DNA of 64,000 bases. Source: Asterella californica (Eukaryota > Streptophyta > Marchantiopsida > Marchantiales > Aytoniaceae). The DNA lies in contig JAYKYS010000016.1 in assembly GCA_036924285.1 (NCBI GenBank), positions 1,488,001 to 1,552,000 on the forward strand, written 5' to 3'. Shown one piece after another: positions 45,960 to 57,700 of this stretch (its first letter is position 1; the number at the start of each line of letters is the position of its first letter). The position numbers were made by a program, and so were the translations under genes. The notes beneath the pieces were generated by a model that searched no databases, had not been told where the DNA came from, and worked only from the letters and a program-made list of their open reading frames with translations.

Positions 45960-46440
45960 CACAAGATCTCATGCAGAAGCGTTTGAGACTCCCAAGTACC
46001 GCATAGTCTGGTGACGGCCAAGCACAATAAATTTCTATATCTCCTTGCTGTAGTGGACAAGAAGAAATAGTCGGTGATGTCAGCGTTGACCAGAACAGCC
46101 ATGAATGCCGAGGCGGGAAGATTGGTTATTAGATCCACAAAGTCTTGTCCAAATCCGAAGGCTAGTAAAAGCTGATGAAGATATGCATGAGAAAGTCTAT
46201 CATAGGCTTTTTTTGAAGTCAAGGAGCATAACAGTCACCGTCCTGTTATCTCGCCGGAGTAAATCATGCAATAACTTGAAAGTTAGAATGCAGTTATGAA
46301 CAGAATTGACCTCGAATAAAGCCATCTTGCTGCTGGTGGACAAGCCGAGATAACAACAAAGCCAAGTGAGATGTCATGATTTTAACCAGCAGCTTAGTGG
46401 ATTTTAAGCAAGGAGATTGGACATCAATCAGACAATGATT
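45960..46440 (-). pseudogene. LINE reverse-transcriptase remnant
   Basis: On the - strand the sequence reads CPISLLKIH, then after a shift LLSRLVHQQQDGFIRGQ, VHNCILTFKLLHDLLRRD and VTVMLLDFKKAYDRLSHAYLHQLLLAFGFGQDFVDLI. The QDGFI and DFKKAYDR motifs (motif A, with its Asp) are those of plant LINE reverse transcriptases. A one-base insertion splits DFKK from AYDR. The 286-codon ORF at 46222-45362 starts here, but its later part is antisense to the integrase remnant. Confidence 0.8.
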
Positions 46441-46889
46441 GGGGTTGAAGTGTTTTAGGGATCCCTAGTCTTGCTCCTTTGCACATACATCTCTTTTTGG
46501 ACCAATGCCGCCCAGTTTGTGGTTCTACATATGCCACGGTGATGCTCAAAGCCTGGTATTCTCTATTTGCTTTTACACATGAACTCCGGCCAGTCTTCAA
46601 TTGCTAGCAAGTTTACCTTTTTCTTTTGCTTTTGCCCTCTTCCATCCACAACCCTCATTCCATCCAAGGTGTCCAACTCTTCTGCAAGAATGATCGGCTT
46701 ATGGCTTTTCCACTTTGTGTGATTTTCTCCTCTCCTCCCATCTATTTTCTACTTTCTCTTCACAACTCCTCTCTCTTCGGTTAGCTCTTGTCCCCTTCAT
46801 CATTTATGCGTTCTCCATATGATGGTATCTTTTTAACTAGAGCTTAGCCGGAAAACCTCTTTCTTCCTTTGTCACTTCTCGTCTTCCTA

Positions 46890-48802
46890 TTTGCTCTATT
46901 TATTTGTTGTTCCTTGCGTTCTTCACCCTTCATCAGATGATCTCTCACCACTTGAGGTTCACGACTATCAGCTTGAGGAGTCATTATGTCCCGATAGATC
47001 TTTGTTTGCCCACGCCTTGTGTACAACTCCACGTCTATCTTCTGGAGGTCTGTCTAGGATGGTCTACGAGCACCTACGAGATTATTTTCAGACAGACGAT
47101 CTCTCTAGTGGTTTCACGAAGCTCTTTCAAGTAACATCGACAGTAGCTCAGGGACATTCTACATTATATAGCTCAGACTATGGGTAGCTAGACTTTTGAC
47201 CACAATAAGGATGACAAAGAGATTTAGCTCATAGCAATCGGTGAGATTCACTTATGACTTATTAGTGCTATCATTGTTCTTCAACTTCGAGATACTTTTC
47301 AAGATCACATTTGTCCATATCAGTTTGGAGTTGTGAAGCTTGGAGGTTGTGAGTCTGAGCCCTTCGGCATTAGAGTTCTCTTGGACATCCATCTCGATTG
47401 GGTTCTCTTACAAGTGTACGTAGAAAATACTTTTAACTTTTAATAGTATTTTTTACGCTTCCATCTTTAGAGAGCTCATGGATAACGGTGGATCTCTAAC
47501 GAATCTCATTTATTTCGTGCGATTGTTCTATGATTCTTTCTATGCTCTTTACTATCAACGCGATCATTCGATATAAGGTGTTATAGTCATCAACTCCACT
47601 GTAGGTACTAGTCAAGGAGACCCTTTGGGTGGATCCTTCTTTGTCTTAGCTCACTATAGAGCTCTCTTGACCATCGCCTTGGTTGCTCCAGATTGTGTCT
47701 TTTCATCTTTAGCTGATGACACACATATCGTACGTCCGGCGGATCAAGTCTATGATGTCTTTGATCACTCATCTCTCAATTGGCTTTGGTAGGATTGAGA
47801 TTGAAGGTGTCAAACTGTAGGGCTTGGTTTCTCATAGATATTCTGCCGGACCTCCATCTCTCAGCAGGATTTGTTACACCAAGAGATGATTTCTGTATCC
47901 TCGGAGTATCGAAGGGTTCAGATTACTTCATCTCTTGGTTCTTAGATGTTGCTATGGCGGAGGATGTTTTGCATACTGAAGATCTTCGTAGGTTAGAGGA
48001 CCCCCATGTTGCATTTGGTATCTTTTCCTCTTCCGTTGCACGTCATCTAGATTACTTACTCCGCACAGTACCTTCATGTCTTATCTTCATCTCGCACCTT
48101 AGAAAGTTTGATAGAAGGATCATGGAGGTCTTTGACGACATCTTAGGACCGTGGACCTTTGATTGTGTGGCAGTACCTCTTGCACGTAGACAAACATCAT
48201 TGTCTATATCATTGTAGTCTTTTTGGGTAGTTGGGTCCTCTCATCACCTTGGCTCTGTTGCTGTTTCTTCGTGCGAGATAGACATATTCTAGATAGCTAT
48301 GTGACAGAGGTGAGGGATGGTTCTTACTCACTACAAATATGTCTCCATGAAATAAGAGATAGTTTGACTCTTGAAGCACGTGAGGCACATCTCCGATTTG
48401 ATACCTTAGCTATCGATAGATCTCACAGACTGACTACAATACTCTCTGACATGACACTATTTTCAGTAAGTTCTTCATGCGCTCTTAGTTGATCTTTCCA
48501 TCTCATGAGATACTAGAGCTCGACTCCGCTCTTGTTCGAGCAAAGACACAGACTCTTGGCTCATAGCTCGATCTTGCATTACAACGTTCCGACTCGCACC
48601 GACTGTCTTTTCTATAACGATGAGGTCCTGTCTACGCTTGGTCCAACATGTTGCTTCGACTCTGTCCACATGCAATGTGCGATGTCTTGCTTATTGTACT
48701 CACGGTGGTGAGCGGATAGCTATTCATGATCCCATCAAGGACATTGTGTTTGCTATAGCAAAGGAGAGCGTTGGTACGTCTTTTAGACGAGAGGGTCAAT
48801 GA
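46890..48802 (+). pseudogene. Decayed non-LTR-type reverse transcriptase element
   Basis: In several frames: GGLSRMVYEHLRDYF (near 47045), CPYQFGVVKLGGCES and WVLLQVYVENTFN (near 47400; motif A with Tyr in place of the catalytic Asp), STVGTSQGDPLGGSFFVLAHYRAL (motif B, near 47600) and SLADDTHIVRP (motif C, near 47712). The thumb/linker follows in 47780-48217 and 48223-48492. A C-terminal part at 48620-48802 has CNVRCLAYCTHGGERIAIHD, a Cys/His cluster that may precede a restriction-like endonuclease. Stops are frequent. It differs from the LINE remnant on the other strand. The exact clade is not certain. Confidence 0.75.
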
Positions 48803-49130
48803 GAGCTAACTTGTACATGAACGAGATGTAGAAGCTCTAAAAGAGCTTGATATTACTCTAGATGGGATAGTGTTTTCTTGAGTTGGAAGAGTGTTTGACA
48901 TAACAATGGTTGCAGGTATTGCAATTCAGTGCAATATCTGCAATACATGACCTAGAGAGGGCGTTGGTACGCTCTTCAGACGACAAGGTTAGTGCGAGCT
49001 AACTTGTACATGAACGAGATGTAAAAGAGCTTGATATTACTCTAGATAAGGTAGTGTGTTCTTGAGTTGGAAGAGTGTTTAGCATATCAATGGTTGCAAG
49101 TATTGCAATTCAATGGAAGAATTGCAATTT
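48764..49130. repeat. Tandem repeat of about 190 bp, two copies
   Basis: Copy one starts at 48764 and copy two at 48955. Both share GCGTTGGTACG, GAGCTAACTTGTACATGAACG, AGAGCTTGATATTACTCTAGAT, TTCTTGAGTTGGAAGAGTG and ATTGCAATTCA. The repeat begins inside the end of the reverse-transcriptase element and may be its 3' UTR. Confidence 0.85.
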
Positions 49131-49978
49131 GTTGGTTGGGGCGGTTGTAACGTCATTTTCTACTATTGACTCTAAACATCGAGCAATGATTATCAACATC
49201 ACGTGACGGCTATAAGATCACGACCAAGACTTGAAGATGCTACATATCTAAGGGTTGTAAACCTTAGAGGGATTTTTGCTGGTTTTCACTTTCACTACGA
49301 GAGAGAGGTTTGGTGGTGGAGCAAAGATTGTACTTACAAGACTTTGAGAGGAAGGTGTGCAGGCTGGAGACACAGACCAAAGAACACAGAGAGTAAATTG
49401 TTGATACATTGATGTGAGCGAATGGTATCATAAGAGTTCTAGTGTTGAGCAGATAGTCAAAAATTAATCTGTTGAGTGGGAAATCAGCATGTTCAAAATG
49501 AATAAGTGAGGCTTGGGAGTTCTTGGATAATTTAGCACTACATAAGTTGTATGAGCGCTTGCATAGATATTTTGTGAGATGACAGATTGTAGTGGTCTCT
49601 TCCAACTAAGCGGTATATTGAATTGAGTTAGAAGAGTAATGTGGAAAGCCCCTTCAAGTACACTAGAACCGAGTAGATATAGCCAATCTGTTCGTTTAAA
49701 GATGGAGTTGTGGTATATTGATTGCTTATGACTATCGAATGTCAATCAAGTTTAGGCTGAAATTACTATGGTGTATCATAGTAAAGAGGTGGATAAAAAA
49801 TAAAACTAAAGAGTGCACCACCTGGAAGCTAATGTTTTGTCTCGTCCGAAAGCTTCAATTGATGCTCGATAACAAAGCATAGCTCAAAAGTTTCGAAGAA
49901 ATTCTAGTTCTGAAATGAAATTCTCATCGAAGAGTTTCAGAGCAGTGAAGATTGTCGATCAAGAGTCCTTCATGACCT
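49131..49978. other. Intergenic DNA
   Basis: No assignable ORF or motif. The ORFs at 49264-49605 and 49464-49745 on the - strand have no recognisable domain. Confidence 0.4.
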
Positions 49979-50231
49979 TGTCAACAAGCAAATGCCGTGT
50001 AATGTATATGAATATGTGATTTTATGTATTTTATGAGAAATAAGTTTGAATCATGTGTCAAAATTGATTTGGAAACATCTGATGTGGTGTTGACTCTATT
50101 TCTGTGTCAACAAGCAAACACTTTGTAATGTATATGAACTCATGATTTCAACTATTTTATGATAAGTAAACTTGAATTATATACCAAAGTTGAATTGGAA
50201 ACCTATTGTGTGATGTTGACGAGATTTATGT
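49979..50231. repeat. 126-bp tandem repeat, two copies
   Basis: Copy one starts at 49979 and copy two at 50105. Both start TGTCAACAAGCAAA and share GTAATGTATATGAA, TATTTTATGA, GTTGA and TGGAAAC. They differ by about one base in six. Confidence 0.8.
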
Positions 50232-50394
50232 GTAATTACATTTCCTTCTTACTTCTTTATGTCCACTAAATGTGTGTTGCTATTTGTAAGTAATTACGTT
50301 TAGACTTGATCATTAATAACAAAAACGTTGTACAAATATCATCAAATCCAAACCTAGAATTCTTTTCTTGTTCTTGTTCGGAAACCTGAAATTA

Positions 50395-50790
50395 AGACCT
50401 AAGACATGCAAAAGATTAACAGATTATCTTAAACCCATCCGATTGTTGTTAAATCTTTTGTTCTTATTAGCAAAAAGTTTGCCAAACCGGATGTGGAAAC
50501 AATTACTTTATCTTTTTATTTCTCAATGTTCACTAGAAGTTCTTAGTCTTGTCTATTACTCCATGTGAGTCGTTACCCATATGTTGTTAAATCCTTTGTG
50601 TTTATTAGCAAAAACTTTTCCAAACTGAATCTGAAACAAAAGAACAAAAATAATATATAAAGATTCTAGTTCTAAGACTTGCATAAGACTAACCGATTAT
50701 CTCAAACCCATATGACGGTTGTTAAATCCTTTGTGTTTATTAGCAAAAAGTTTTCTAAAACTGAATCTGAAACAAAAATAAAGTATAAAG
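50395..50790. repeat. Degenerate repeat, three copies
   Basis: A unit with GTTGTTAAATC(C/T)TTTGT, TTATTAGCAAAAA and CTGAATCTGAAAC occurs near 50445, 50585 and 50718. The first and third copies also share the upstream AAGAC(A/T)TGCA and GATTATCT(T/C)AAACCCAT. Spacing is about 130-140 bp. Confidence 0.7.
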
Positions 50791-51152
50791 ATTCTCGTTC
50801 GAAAACTAAATGGTTAGAATTCTATCCCAAGATTTGCGATCTAACGTTTCACCCCGCTTAGTTATATTCTACGCTCCCTTTTATTACGACCTCCCGAAGT
50901 GCTCGTTTAGTATAGTCCTTTTGTTCTTCTTTAGCCTACTGCCCCTCTCACTATGCTCCAACAGCATAGACTGTGGCAGTCATGGGCTTTCTCCCTCCCC
51001 GGCCGCAGCTCATTGTACCCTCGCTCATGGTTCCCCCTAAAAAGCTCTTGGGATTCATGACGGGGTGGTCGCTTGCGCAGACCTCTCTGCCTCTTAATGT
51101 TTACCTTCTCCACTTCTCATTAATAAAGTTCATGACGTTCCACGTCTAATAA

Positions 51153-51179
51153 AATAATAATAATAATAATAATAATAAT
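51153..51179. repeat. (AAT)9 microsatellite
   Basis: Nine perfect AAT units. It lies about 530 bp downstream of the stop codon of the RING gene on the - strand. Confidence 0.95.
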
Positions 51180-51711
51180 GTCTGTACCAACAACTCAAAC
51201 ACCTCTCAACAGATCCTTTTTCCGCTAATGAGCGCAGATGAACTTAAGATCGACCTACCGAGCAAATATTCTGAATGAGGAGAAGCCATGATCGTTAGCA
51301 ACTACGGGAAGTCATCCGCCAAATAACATGATGAAAATTTTCTGTTTGAATTTCAATAATGAAATTTGGAGGCCAGAATCATTGGAACCTTTCGTTACAA
51401 AGCTTCAAACGTATGACACTTAGAAAAGATACAAGTTTCATAATGTAGAGGCTAGTCCTGCATCCTGAACCTTCACTAAGCTTTAAGTGTGCGAACTGCT
51501 CCAAGTGAAGGGAACTATTTACGGGAATATTGGCCAATGTGGCGGTGATGCTACAAATGATGGAACCAGTCTGTGATCAGTCTTAAAGGACATATTTACA
51601 TCTACTCTAACATCATACAGCAATTTCACACAAGTTCCTGCTAGTTGGGCACGCGTCCGTTACCAGGGATGTCGTCCTTCAGCTCTACGTACCCTTGTCT
51701 TAAAATTTATC

Positions 51712-54700
51712 TTACACGTCGTAAACCGGCATTCTCTCAGCGATGGATCCCCGACAAACAGGGCATTGCTTACATTTTTCTGAACAGAAGCTGCACCGAT
51801 CAAATCGAGAAATCCATAACGTCAGTACCTCCTCTTTGGACGACCGACAGATGACCTCACAGACGTGTACCCGACACGATACAGAGTGTACAGTGTCGGG
51901 CACAGCCTATAGTGTTCCCTGGCTACAGTAACATGAACTAATGGTAATTCAAAAGTGCCGACATTGGACATCACAGCCAGAACTGAAAAGAGAGCAAGTC
52001 TAAAGCCCAAGTCCGCTGGCACAGTAACTGAGAAAGCGGTGCTCCGAAGTACCTGCAGAGGATGCGATGTCGGCAAGGAAGTAAAACCACTGCTATGTCC
52101 CTTTCAAAGCAAATCCGGCACAAAACCTTTTCCTGTCGGGCATTACAAAGATCAGTTAGTATCTGTTTCCGGGAACTAATATATAGTGATTAGTCTGTAC
52201 AGAAGAACCACATCCCTCGTGACGCTGGTATATGGAGATGGCAGATACCACTGGAAGTCTGTTATTTTCAACGCATTTTCTCGTTGAGCTTTCTTCTACG
52301 AACGTTCTACGGGGAACTTACCGACCATTATAAGAAATGTGGTGACTCTCAAGACAACTGAAAAAATGTTCTGGGCAAATGTTGCTACCAAACGAACTCT
52401 CCTTGAACTCTTCATCAAATATTAACTTTATCCTACAGCTGATAACTGGTTAGGCAAAAGTGGCGGTTGCTCACATTCTGGAGCCTGTCAAATTCCTGCT
52501 GCTGATGCTTGGTGATTTCCGCTTGTTCACCTAATACTGCTTGCAATCTCCAAACCTGCAAAACATTAGCCTTGATTACCATCACGAAACCTGGCAGGCC
52601 TTTCCCTCGTGAAAAAATACAGAGGCTTCGTGACCCATGAACCTCGTCCACTAACGACCATCCTCCATCCTCAAAAGACAAACTTAAGTTAAAAGGCTAA
52701 ACCACCAAACGGCCCGAAATCAGTGATTTACGAAGAGCTTCAAACAAGTAAGAAGTAAGAAGCTGTAAAAAAATTGACCCATACCTCTTCTGCCAAGTCC
52801 TTTCTTGCCATCTTCTTAACTACCTCTGGTGCGGGCCCAGCAAACGTGTGGTAACTGCTGGAAATAGATAAGAGAATCAACAGTAAATGCTTCATACTTC
52901 TTGAAACCACACGAATAAAGATAGATTTTGCTATCTTTTAACAGAAACTGTCTTTGCTGCCCTGACTAGATAGTCTCGAAAGAATTACAGCACAAGTACC
53001 TTGAAGTATCAGTACTGTAAAGTCGTGCATGCTCTTCCCGACTGGTTTCATCAATTGACCACCAACCCAGAAGTCTATAAACATGAAGATAAACCACATC
53101 ATATCTCCGTGGAAACTTTATTTATTTATTCTTATTTTTTGTTTTTCTGTATCCTATCTATACTTGACATTTACAGTTTCATAATCAGAGTGAGCGACAA
53201 CTCGAAGCCTGGTGCACCACTCTCCCAGAGGACGAGCTGAGTTACAGTTTCCAGGAGGGTGGAGCAAACATATAACTATATTTTCATCGCTCACGGTAGC
53301 TAATCAGACAACGCTCCCTCCAACCAGGATGAAGATTTCATCTACCTGTGCCTCACAAAGAAACATTTGTTCACGCAAACAACCACCCCCGATCCTTACT
53401 ACGACTCAGAATAAACGAGAAGACTAAGAGACTTGTGTCTAAACCTGCAACGCGTACCTAGATCCATGGTGAAGGAAGCCACAACAATCATTAAGCCTCC
53501 CAAACACTGCCATTGGGTTGGAGTGGCTGTCACCCAATCTCAGCATCATCCAGAACTGCTCAAACAACCGGATCATTGCGAAGATGCAAGCTAATACTTG
53601 CACGAGTAGCAACGGTGCGAAAATCACTGTAAGAGGTAAATCCCTTGCCTTGGATGGCGTGCCCTACAGTAAACAAAACCGTTTCAGTTAGATTCCTGAC
53701 CGAATGACTGCATCTTGAAATCCTGAAATCCGCTACACTATTCACACCATATATTTCGGTCAGCAGTGTAAGGCAAGAACTTTGACGTAGCCCGGAAATA
53801 TGGCACCCAGAGAAGTAGTATAGAGGGGCATGAATATACAGAGACTTAAAACATCTTGTTAGCGAATATATCTGTTAGAGGATCGACAAACGGGAATGTG
53901 TAGCACACCTCCAGAAATTGCCCCCCCTAGTGTTTAACCGCAGCATAGATGACATGTACAGAATTCAATACAGACAGATTTATGCCTATGATGTTTCTAT
54001 GCATAACATAAACTGAGGTCGAGGAGTGCGCACTGATTAAGATTTTAAGCGGTATAGATGAATAACATATCTTCCTTCATGTGTATACCAGTTCGATGCA
54101 AGAACTATCCTCGCACAATTAAGGTAACCCGCAATAACTGAACCTAGAGAAGTACATATAGAGAATGGCAGATTTCATCAAGGACCACTCTCTAGTACAG
54201 AGGTAAATACGGGGCCAAGTACACAGTAAGTAGCCAATAGGGGCTAGAGAAGTACATAGTGAGTAGCATGGAGCGACTGATTTACTGACTTTCAGAACAA
54301 ACCAGAAAAGACAGGAAACAGTGCTCCCTGTGTCACAAACTATCAGCACACAGGGCAATCAACAAGCATAGGTCCATTATCGGGATAAACATTCGATCAG
54401 CTTCTGCTCAAAGGTCACTGACATGGCTGGTAATGAGTAGGTGTGCCCTCAAATACCTAAATACACAAATAACATGCTGGAGCCTCAGAAAATATTGTGT
54501 GGATTCAGACATAGTGCGGCCTACACTATTGACTATGAGTTCAGTAACATCCTTGCGCAGATTAGCGTGGTTCAAACTATAGGGCAAAGTTCAGTATATT
54601 ACGGGTGAGGACTTAAAAATCAAATCTTCAGTTAAGCCATGTACGTGTGAAGTGACTTAACAGACCATAATAGATTTAAAGGAGATACTAAGTGTCAGTT

Positions 54701-57700
54701 TCAGTTCCCTAAATATAAAAGTCTTAAACCCCACGGTATGACTATAAGTGCTCCTGGTAACCCAGAAGACTTCATTTTGCCAGTTCGCTTTCAGAGGAGT
54801 AGTAAATTTAACTTTACGCACAAACTGTTTCTGGTGATAAAACATGCACTTAAATCAAAGCTCTCTACTAACTCTACACTTCGTAATTCATTTCTTAACA
54901 AACTACTCAGTATTGATTGAGAAATCTTGAAATGAAGTTTATAGGGTTTCTGGGGACAAAAGAGAGTATTTTCTTCAACCTCAAGTACAAGACGAGGAAA
55001 ATAAAGGAATATTCCTTTTCATGCTTTTATACCCGTACTGTGTTTAACAGAAATGGTATCCTTCAGTACCAGTTTAGTAGCGGTACCAGTAAAGTACCGC
55101 TACTATTCTAATGGTGGTGATGCTGGCCGCTATTACTACCAGTAAAGTGATTAGCGGCCTAATGCAAAGCTAATCACCTAGGCCTGAGGTAATCACAGCA
55201 GGAAAGAACCCGCTGAAGCACATACAGAAAACAATGCGCAAATGATGACGGATTATCGAGATATGCAGAACTTAAAGCTCCCGGTAAAATGAATCCAACT
55301 ATTATCGGCGGAACAAAACCCTTACCTCAAGCCGCATACAGAGTAGAACCTGAAATACTAAAACCGGAACCTTAAGCAGATGGCCCCCGATTTCCTGCCT
55401 TCCGCACATACCATCGCTCCCGTCATCCTCATCATTTGTAGAGGAGCTGCTATGGGTGGCGTCGTGCATAACTGACGACATAGAAATAAGCGGAGATATG
55501 GATGAATGTACACCGGATCCGGAATGAAAGACAGTATCTCTCTGAATAGTGGGATTTGACCATTTAGTGCAGACCAGGAACGAGAAGCACTCTGCAATTC
55601 TGTCAGGTCCCAATTGTGTTAAAGCCAATACATGCATCCGTACCTCTCGTGTTTACAAACAAAGAAATCATCAAGATCTAAGCAACGTAAGCGAAAGTGA
55701 AGTGAAGCACAGATAAATCAAATAAGTTAACCAGCAAGATCAAAAGTATTTTAGTTGCCAAATAAAACCATACCCGAAGTTGATAAACAAATCCCACCAT
55801 CCAAGGGCACCGACGTCTCCTGTAAAGGCAGAAATGCTGACCATGAGACAAAGTTGGGCTCAAGGTCATTATACCAAGATAACTCATCGTCACAAGATCA
55901 GGTGGCCACCCGAGATAAATCTCCACTTCATGGGGATAACTACCTCTTAAAGAGAAAATACTCAAACTAACGAACCTGGTCTCGTCTCATATTTCCCTTG
56001 AACTAGCAAACTAACCCTAAACCTTTTCGACTGAAACAGAACTATTGTCACTTTAGAGAGGTATCAAGTACACACGCAGCGAGGGACCTGATGCTGATGT
56101 GATAAGGTTCATAGTGCGGCAAATGCTCTCGCAGGTTTCAAGTCAGGCTCTGATCAGGACGCTTAGGGCAGTTTGGTAAGGACTTCAGTGGACAGTCTGT
56201 TCCCTGCGGGGATACATTTCATGAAATACTATCCTACAATGAAACGATGGTATCTCTTATGGAGTACGTAGTAATGCTATGAAACAATGAGGGTCCTTAC
56301 CACTAAGCTTCAGAAGCGTAAACATAGTCGCTGCCAAGAAGAACACCATGGAGACAGCAACCCAGAAGTGCTGCGCAATATACGAAGTCAGAACTACAGC
56401 CAAGTTTTGAGAAAATTTCTTTTAGGCGCAACTTCGGCGTTATCGGGGAAGTTCTGGCATAGCTACAGCTCGTACTCTCGACACGACAAACACGTCCTCG
56501 TTTCGTACGAAGAAGTTACTGCGTCCACTCAGTGACATATATCGCGACGGGCCAGCTCAACGTATTCACGGGTCGTAAGTGTGAAATCGTACTCTTAACT
56601 TTCAAGGTAAGCACGAACCTCATCACAACTACAGCTGCTATCACACACGGTTCACACTGTTCTTACACACGGTAGCCATATCAGAGGCCAACACTGATTA
56701 CTTACCGGTAGTGTTTCCCAAATAGCCTCGTCCGTCATGCTCTCTTCATCACCAGGCATAAGGGCCCTGCACATCCTGCAATTCACTATGTTTAGCACAC
56801 TTAACAAATCTGGCTGGTAAAATACGCTGTTCGTATGTGCTGACAGGAGGCTTCCGCATCATGACTGGTAATGCTCCCAAGTACAACACGAGAACGTACC
56901 AGCTAAGAATGAAGTGAAGCAAGGCACACATAAATATGAAAGCGAAGCATCCGGATACCGAGCAGGAGAATTCGCTTGGGGTGACTACTATATACTAGAA
57001 CAAAATGCACGATACAGTCGAGAATTGAGAGCCGACCTGAAATTGTCAATGAGTATCACAGCTTGGAAGACCAGCAACGGAAGAAACACCACCTTCAAGC
57101 TGACCACTTCTCCGTGACTAGCTGCACAGCTCGAGTCGTAATACTTTAGCAACTTTAGCTCACTACCAGTTTTAACATCAACCTTTAACATTCTTTCGCT
57201 CAAGACCTTATGTAGTATAGTGCCAGTGAGGCACTATACTACATAAAGTCAAAGCCACTGAAACAATTCAACCGTTTAACTAACAATCTGACTTGTGTTC
57301 CTTGTCATACGGAAATAACTACCAAGTACTCTCCAAAAGATGTCATAAATTGTAAACGTGCACTGAGAGAGCTTTCAACAAACCTTCAAGGGTGGCAAGG
57401 TAGCAGCAAAGAAGTAACTCGAAAGCAACCAACAGAGGAACAGCGACCACTGTGTGACATGGTGCCCACTACACATCAAAGAGGCAAAGCCTTACGGTTC
57501 AGTATCGCAATCTTTGAAATGAGCTCATAAATGGATAAGACTCCTCTGACATTCTGCAATGTTCTCTGCACTTGAGGTCCTCAGGATATAGATGAAGCAG
57601 ACAAGACTCCCCAAACTTCGAACAAAAAGCGAATTATTTGGAAAGACGAAGTGGGTACAGGTCGCCCGTAAATATCTTCTCTGGCTAAGATAGGACATTA

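Noticed and set aside
45362..46222. 286-codon ORF on the - strand
   Set aside because: Only its first ~60 codons are LINE reverse transcriptase. The remainder is antisense to the integrase remnant at 44.9-45.5 kb and has no domain of its own.
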